Shown here: positions 5,841 to 7,085 of the stretch, piece after piece
Layout of the letters: each line of letters begins with the position of its first letter
Numbering within the stretch: the stretch's first letter is position 1
Assembly (NCBI GenBank): GCA_013205585.1
Contig: JABMML010000009.1
Span: 1 to 7,085, forward strand
Source of the DNA: Chitinophagaceae bacterium
GTDB lineage: Bacteria; Bacteroidota; Bacteroidia; Chitinophagales; Chitinophagaceae
Reading direction: 5' to 3'
Length of the DNA stretch: 7,085 nt
Position numbers and translations under genes: made by a program
The notes under the pieces: generated by a model
The model's database searches: none
What the model saw: the letters and a program-made list of their open reading frames with translations, nothing else
What the model was told of the DNA's origin: nothing

Positions 5841-7085
5841 CTAATTAGGTATCTCTAATTTATTATTACTTCTATTAATATCAGGCATACGTTGGCTTGG
5901 ATCAATCTCAATTGATTTCAATGAAGACAAAGGCTTGCTGGTTTCAAAAGTATAGCTAGGGGCTACCCATTGCCATTCTGTATGCACTATTCTTTTAACA
6001 CTACCTTCAGCAGATTTAGCACCTAACATTAAATCCAAAGAGATATAATGCAGTTCACTAGTTCCATCTTTATAGGTAACAAGTACTTCAATAGGCATAG
6101 GAAATTTACCATTGCGTTGAATACTTATAATAGCGTTTGCATTATTGGCATTCACTTCAATATTATTTAAACCGTAATCAATAGTTTTAGTAGAGTTCAC
6201 CCAATATTCTTTTAACCACTGCAATTGTATACCACTTGTTTTTTCTGCTACTCTTGTAAAGTCGTTGGCATTTGGATGCTTGAACTTCCAAGTATTATAG
6301 TAATTCAATAAAATAGCATCTCTTACAGAATCGCTTACTACATAGCCTAATAAGCCTAAAAAAGTGGCGCCTTTAGTATAAGCAGCGCTACTGTATGAAT
6401 AATTGTAATTATAATGATCGGAATGTGTGCTCATGGGTTCTTCAATACCACTTTTTGCTAAAGTAAGATAACCTGCATAATTTCCAAATTGAATTGCGGG
6501 TAGTTGTGTTTTTGAAATCTCTAATTCAGCTTTTAATCTTGCTTTTTCTTTTTCATTGATATAAGGGGATAATGTTGCATAATTATTATTATACCAATAA
6601 GTAATATCATCTTCGGCATAAGAAGTAAAGCCTTCATCCATCCAAGGGAATAAACTTTCATTGGTGCCTAATACATGCTGGTACCAGGTATGCATCCACT
6701 CATGAATAGCAGTTCCAAGACCGGGGCCTTGTAATAAGGTACCCATTCCGTATTCCATGCCCCCATCTCCTCCTTGGATGAAGGAATATTGAGGGTAAGG
6801 ATAAGCACCATATTTTTTCTCCATGTACGGCAATACTTTTTCAGCAGCCCATAAAATATTGGCCCATGCACTATCAGAAGAAGCATTCTTTTCTTTAAAA
6901 TAAACATGCAAGGTTAAGCCTTTGCGCACTTCTTTAGATAAATGCTTGTATTTATTATCTGCAGCCCACATAAAATCATGAATATTTTTTCCAGTGAAAT
7001 TCCAAGAAAGATTACCGAATTTATCGGCCACTGCATTAGGATTTTGCAAAACACCTGTAGCTGCCACCATATAAGATTTATCTAA
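5841..7085 (-). CDS. M1 family metallopeptidase (partial, N-terminus outside window)
   Basis: This gene encodes a gluzincin aminopeptidase of family M1, likely exported to the periplasm or cell surface as in many Bacteroidota; the signal peptide would lie outside the window. 414 residues are visible, and the frame stays open to the right edge: five codons (LDKSY) precede the first in-frame ATG at 7070, which is internal, not the start. The zinc site HEWMH followed after 18 residues by Glu (6704-6633) is intact, with WMDEGF around that Glu. The substrate-binding motif is GGMEY (6764-6750) instead of GAMEN. AYTKGA near 6390-6373 holds the Tyr expected to stabilise the transition state. A helical region and a beta-rich end follow, with no sorting domain seen. 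The gene faces rsmG, and the stem-loop at 5738-5812 begins 28 bases beyond its stop. The physiological substrate is unknown. Confidence 0.93.
   Translation of the reverse strand, partial: LDKSYMVAATGVLQNPNAVADKFGNLSWNFTGKNIHDFMWAADNKYKHLSKEVRKGLTLHVYFKEKNASSDSAWANILWAAEKVLPYMEKKYGAYPYPQYSFIQGGDGGMEYGMGTLLQGPGLGTAIHEWMHTWYQHVLGTNESLFPWMDEGFTSYAEDDITYWYNNNYATLSPYINEKEKARLKAELEISKTQLPAIQFGNYAGYLTLAKSGIEEPMSTHSDHYNYNYSYSSAAYTKGATFLGLLGYVVSDSVRDAILLNYYNTWKFKHPNANDFTRVAEKTSGIQLQWLKEYWVNSTKTIDYGLNNIEVNANNANAIISIQRNGKFPMPIEVLVTYKDGTSELHYISLDLMLGAKSAEGSVKRIVHTEWQWVAPSYTFETSKPLSSLKSIEIDPSQRMPDINRSNNKLEIPN

Noticed and set aside
7068..7070. ATG as the start of the M1 peptidase
   Set aside because: The frame is open to the window edge and the preceding codons (LDKSY) continue a plausible M1 sequence; the N-terminal domain is missing, so this Met is internal.
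1..7085. Mobile element, CRISPR array, defence system or biosynthetic cluster
   Set aside because: No transposase, integrase, direct-repeat array, toxin-antitoxin pair or defence gene was seen. Although a tRNA can serve as an integration site, no integrase or duplicated tRNA 3' end is present.

Overview
The window looks like core chromosome of a Bacteroidota bacterium, most likely family Chitinophagaceae; the family placement is by resemblance only. The evidence is an AT-rich base composition, four promoter -7 elements of the Bacteroidota form TAnnTTTG with no clear Shine-Dalgarno sequences, a tRNA without encoded CCA, a tgt/LptF-LptG permease pair, a mitochondrial-type citrate synthase, and an M1 peptidase with GGMEY in place of GAMEN.

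Layout. Positions 1-1591, minus strand: the first 31 codons of a secreted protein that runs off the left edge, a tRNA-Ala(GGC) with its own promoter, and citrate synthase (gltA) ending in a small hairpin. Positions 1652-3923, minus strand: tgt, followed by an LptF/LptG-family permease whose TTG start lies close to or inside the end of tgt. Positions 3924-4009: a short divergent promoter region. Positions 4010-5748, plus strand: a membrane-anchored family 2 glycosyltransferase overlapping rsmG. Positions 5749-5840: a convergent gap with a long bidirectional stem-loop. Positions 5841-7085, minus strand: the C-terminal two thirds or so of an M1 metallopeptidase that runs off the right edge.

The genes serve general housekeeping: the TCA cycle (gltA), tRNA and rRNA modification (tgt, rsmG), translation (tRNA-Ala), and envelope building and export (permease, glycosyltransferase, secreted peptidase). 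I see no mobile element, CRISPR array, toxin-antitoxin pair or defence system, and nothing that amounts to a new multi-gene system. The points most worth a second look are the loss of all four expected zinc ligands in the Tgt protein, two divergent promoters whose -7 boxes both sit exactly 4 bases before the start codon (suggesting leaderless mRNAs), the mitochondrion-like citrate synthase, and the large terminator with a structured 39-base loop.
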